NCBI GenBank assembly: GCA_013152765.1
Contig: JAADFT010000019.1
Coordinates: forward strand, 1-13,939
From: Calditrichota bacterium
GTDB taxonomy: Bacteria > Zhuqueibacterota > Zhuqueibacteria > Oleimicrobiales > Geothermoviventaceae
Length of the DNA stretch: 13,939 nt
Direction of reading: 5' to 3'
Numbering within the stretch: the stretch's first letter is position 1; each line of letters begins with the position of its first letter. Below the pieces are notes generated by a model. It had not been told where the DNA came from, ran no database searches, and was given only the letters and a program-made list of their open reading frames with translations. Of this stretch, positions 12,647-13,939 are shown piece by piece. A program made the translations under genes and the position numbers.

Positions 12647-13939
12647 ATGAGAGTTGACGTTGTGATGCCTCAAATGGGCGAGAGCGTGGTGGAAGGCACG
12701 CTCGTGAAGTGGCACAAGAAGGTGGGGGACCGCGTCAAGAAGGACGAGCTGCTGTACGAGATCTCGACCGACAAAGTGGACTCAGAGATCGAGGCCCCGG
12801 CCGACGGCGTTCTGGTGGAAATTCTTGTGCCGGAGGGCGAGACCGTGCCGGTCGGTACGAAACTGGCCGTGATCGAGACGGAAGCCGAGAAAGCGGAAAC
12901 GGCGGCCGCTGAGCAGGGCGAACGCACGGAGGAAACTGCACCAGCCCAGGGCAAGGCCGCTGCGGTCGAAACGGCAGCAGCAGTCCAAACGAAGGGTCCG
13001 ACTGCCGAGCGTACCGGCCAGGCGGAGGCCGCGAGAGCGACCAAGAAGTCGACCCGGTTCTACTCGCCGCTGGTTCGCTCGATCGCGAAGCAGGAGGGAA
13101 TCAGCGAGGAAGAGCTCGAGCAGATTCCGGGCACAGGAGCTGGTGGGCGGGTGACGAAGAAGGACATCCTCGCTTACGTTGCGGCAAGGAAGGCGGGCAA
13201 GACGCCAGTGCAAAAGCCCCAGGCTGCCCCGGAACCTGCCAGGCCAGCGGAGCCAGCTGCCCCGCCGCGGCCGGCAGCAGCACCTCCCGGCGAAGATGTG
13301 GTTGTCGAGCCCATGACGCACATTCGCAAGAAAATCGCCGAGCACATGGTGCTGGCCAAGCGCACCGCAGCGCACGTCACTTCCGTTGCAGAGGCGGACG
13401 TGACGGAGCTGGTGCGTTTTCGCGAGTCGGCGAAAGACGAGTTTCTGCGTAAAATCGGTGTGCGGCTTACGTACACGTCTTTCTTCGTCGAGGCTGCTGC
13501 GAAAGCCCTGCGCGAGTTTCCGTACCTTAACGCTTCAATTGACGGCGACAACATTCTCCTGAAGCGGCGGATTAACATCGGCGTCGCCGTGGCCGTGGAC
13601 GAAGGGCTAATCGTGCCGGTCATCCGGGACGCGGACACCCTGAACCTGGTTGGGATCGCGCGTGCGCTTCATGACCTCAGTTCCCGTGCGCGGTCGAAGA
13701 AACTGTCGCCGGATGACGTGCAGGGTGGTACGTTCTCGATCACGAACATCGGCACATTTGGGAACCTCTTCGGCACGCCGGTCATTCCAATGCCCCAGGT
13801 CGGCATTCTGGGTACCGGCGCGATTAAGAAGCGTCCGGTAGTGGTCGAGGGCGACGCCATCGCCATTCGTCACATGATGTACATCAGCCTGACGTACGAC
13901 CATCGCCTGATCGACGGACTCTACGCCGGGCGTTTCCTC
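12647..13939 (+). CDS. Dihydrolipoamide acyltransferase, E2 of a 2-oxo-acid dehydrogenase (3' end outside window)
   Basis: The frame is open from the ATG to the last base, 431 residues without a stop. Domains in order: a lipoyl domain (1-78) with the lipoylated lysine Lys43 in EISTDKVDSEIEAPADG; an Ala/Glu-rich linker (79-135); a peripheral-subunit-binding domain (about 137-178, SPLVRSIAKQEGI to GRVTKKDILAYV) that docks E1 or E3; a Pro/Ala linker (183-216); and the acyltransferase domain from 220. The last includes FSITNIGTFGNLFGTPVI (363-380) and the catalytic DHRLIDG (418-424, His419). Only the final residues are missing. It transfers the acyl group from E1 to CoA and forms the multimeric core of the complex. 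GAGGAG lies seven bases before the ATG. It is the natural partner of the E1 genes at 515-2535, although separated from them; no E3 gene is seen. Acyl specificity cannot be read. Confidence 0.95.
   Translation, partial: MRVDVVMPQMGESVVEGTLVKWHKKVGDRVKKDELLYEISTDKVDSEIEAPADGVLVEILVPEGETVPVGTKLAVIETEAEKAETAAAEQGERTEETAPAQGKAAAVETAAAVQTKGPTAERTGQAEAARATKKSTRFYSPLVRSIAKQEGISEEELEQIPGTGAGGRVTKKDILAYVAARKAGKTPVQKPQAAPEPARPAEPAAPPRPAAAPPGEDVVVEPMTHIRKKIAEHMVLAKRTAAHVTSVAEADVTELVRFRESAKDEFLRKIGVRLTYTSFFVEAAAKALREFPYLNASIDGDNILLKRRINIGVAVAVDEGLIVPVIRDADTLNLVGIARALHDLSSRARSKKLSPDDVQGGTFSITNIGTFGNLFGTPVIPMPQVGILGTGAIKKRPVVVEGDAIAIRHMMYISLTYDHRLIDGLYAGRFL

Overview
The window is a gene-dense, single-strand stretch of a bacterial chromosome. 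It is GC-rich (roughly 60 % by eye) with Shine-Dalgarno-led genes, and every supported gene lies on the + strand. The gene set points to a respiring bacterium: an NADH:quinone oxidoreductase (complex I) cluster, a lipoamide-dependent 2-oxo-acid dehydrogenase complex and flavin-dependent thymidylate synthase ThyX. The phylum cannot be fixed from sequence alone. The protein style (E1 subunits of the kind I associate with Acidobacteriota and FCB-group bacteria, separate nuoC and nuoD, a short NuoG) would fit Acidobacteriota, Rhodothermota or a related lineage, and I hold this loosely. No tRNA, rRNA, CRISPR array, transposase or phage gene was seen.

Layout. (1) 1-2535: the 3' end of a transketolase-type E1 beta gene or fused E1, then a complete E1 alpha and a complete E1 beta of a 2-oxo-acid (probably branched-chain type) dehydrogenase. 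(2) 2536-3504: two untranslated stretches of about 350 bases around a small 84-residue half-ferritin (rubrerythrin-like) protein. The second stretch holds a weak terminator, a hairpin and a possible promoter for the nuo operon. (3) 3505-11818: nuoA-B-C, a 75-residue pure coiled-coil protein with a very strong ribosome binding site, then nuoD-E-F-G-H-I. The cluster stops at nuoI, followed by a clear rho-independent terminator; nuoJ-N are not here. (4) 11951-12616: thyX. (5) 12647 to the right edge: an E2 dihydrolipoamide acyltransferase, open at the window edge and lacking only its extreme C-terminus.

How it fits together. The E1/E2 complex oxidises 2-oxo acids to acyl-CoA and, with an E3 not seen here, makes NADH. 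Complex I oxidises NADH and reduces quinone while pumping ions. NuoE/F/G supply FMN and most Fe-S clusters, NuoB/C/D/I form the connecting and quinone-reducing module, and NuoA/H are the membrane heel. The antiporter arm (J-N) must be encoded elsewhere if the enzyme is a full complex I.

The best candidates for something undescribed are the coiled-coil gene between nuoC and nuoD, an apparent insertion of about 50 residues in NuoD next to the quinone-site half of the protein, and the half-ferritin gene directly upstream of nuo. Smaller oddities are a GEG in place of GDG in the E1 alpha thiamine-diphosphate motif, an extra cysteine beside an N2 ligand in NuoB, and an operator-like palindrome with flanking direct repeats ahead of the coiled-coil gene.
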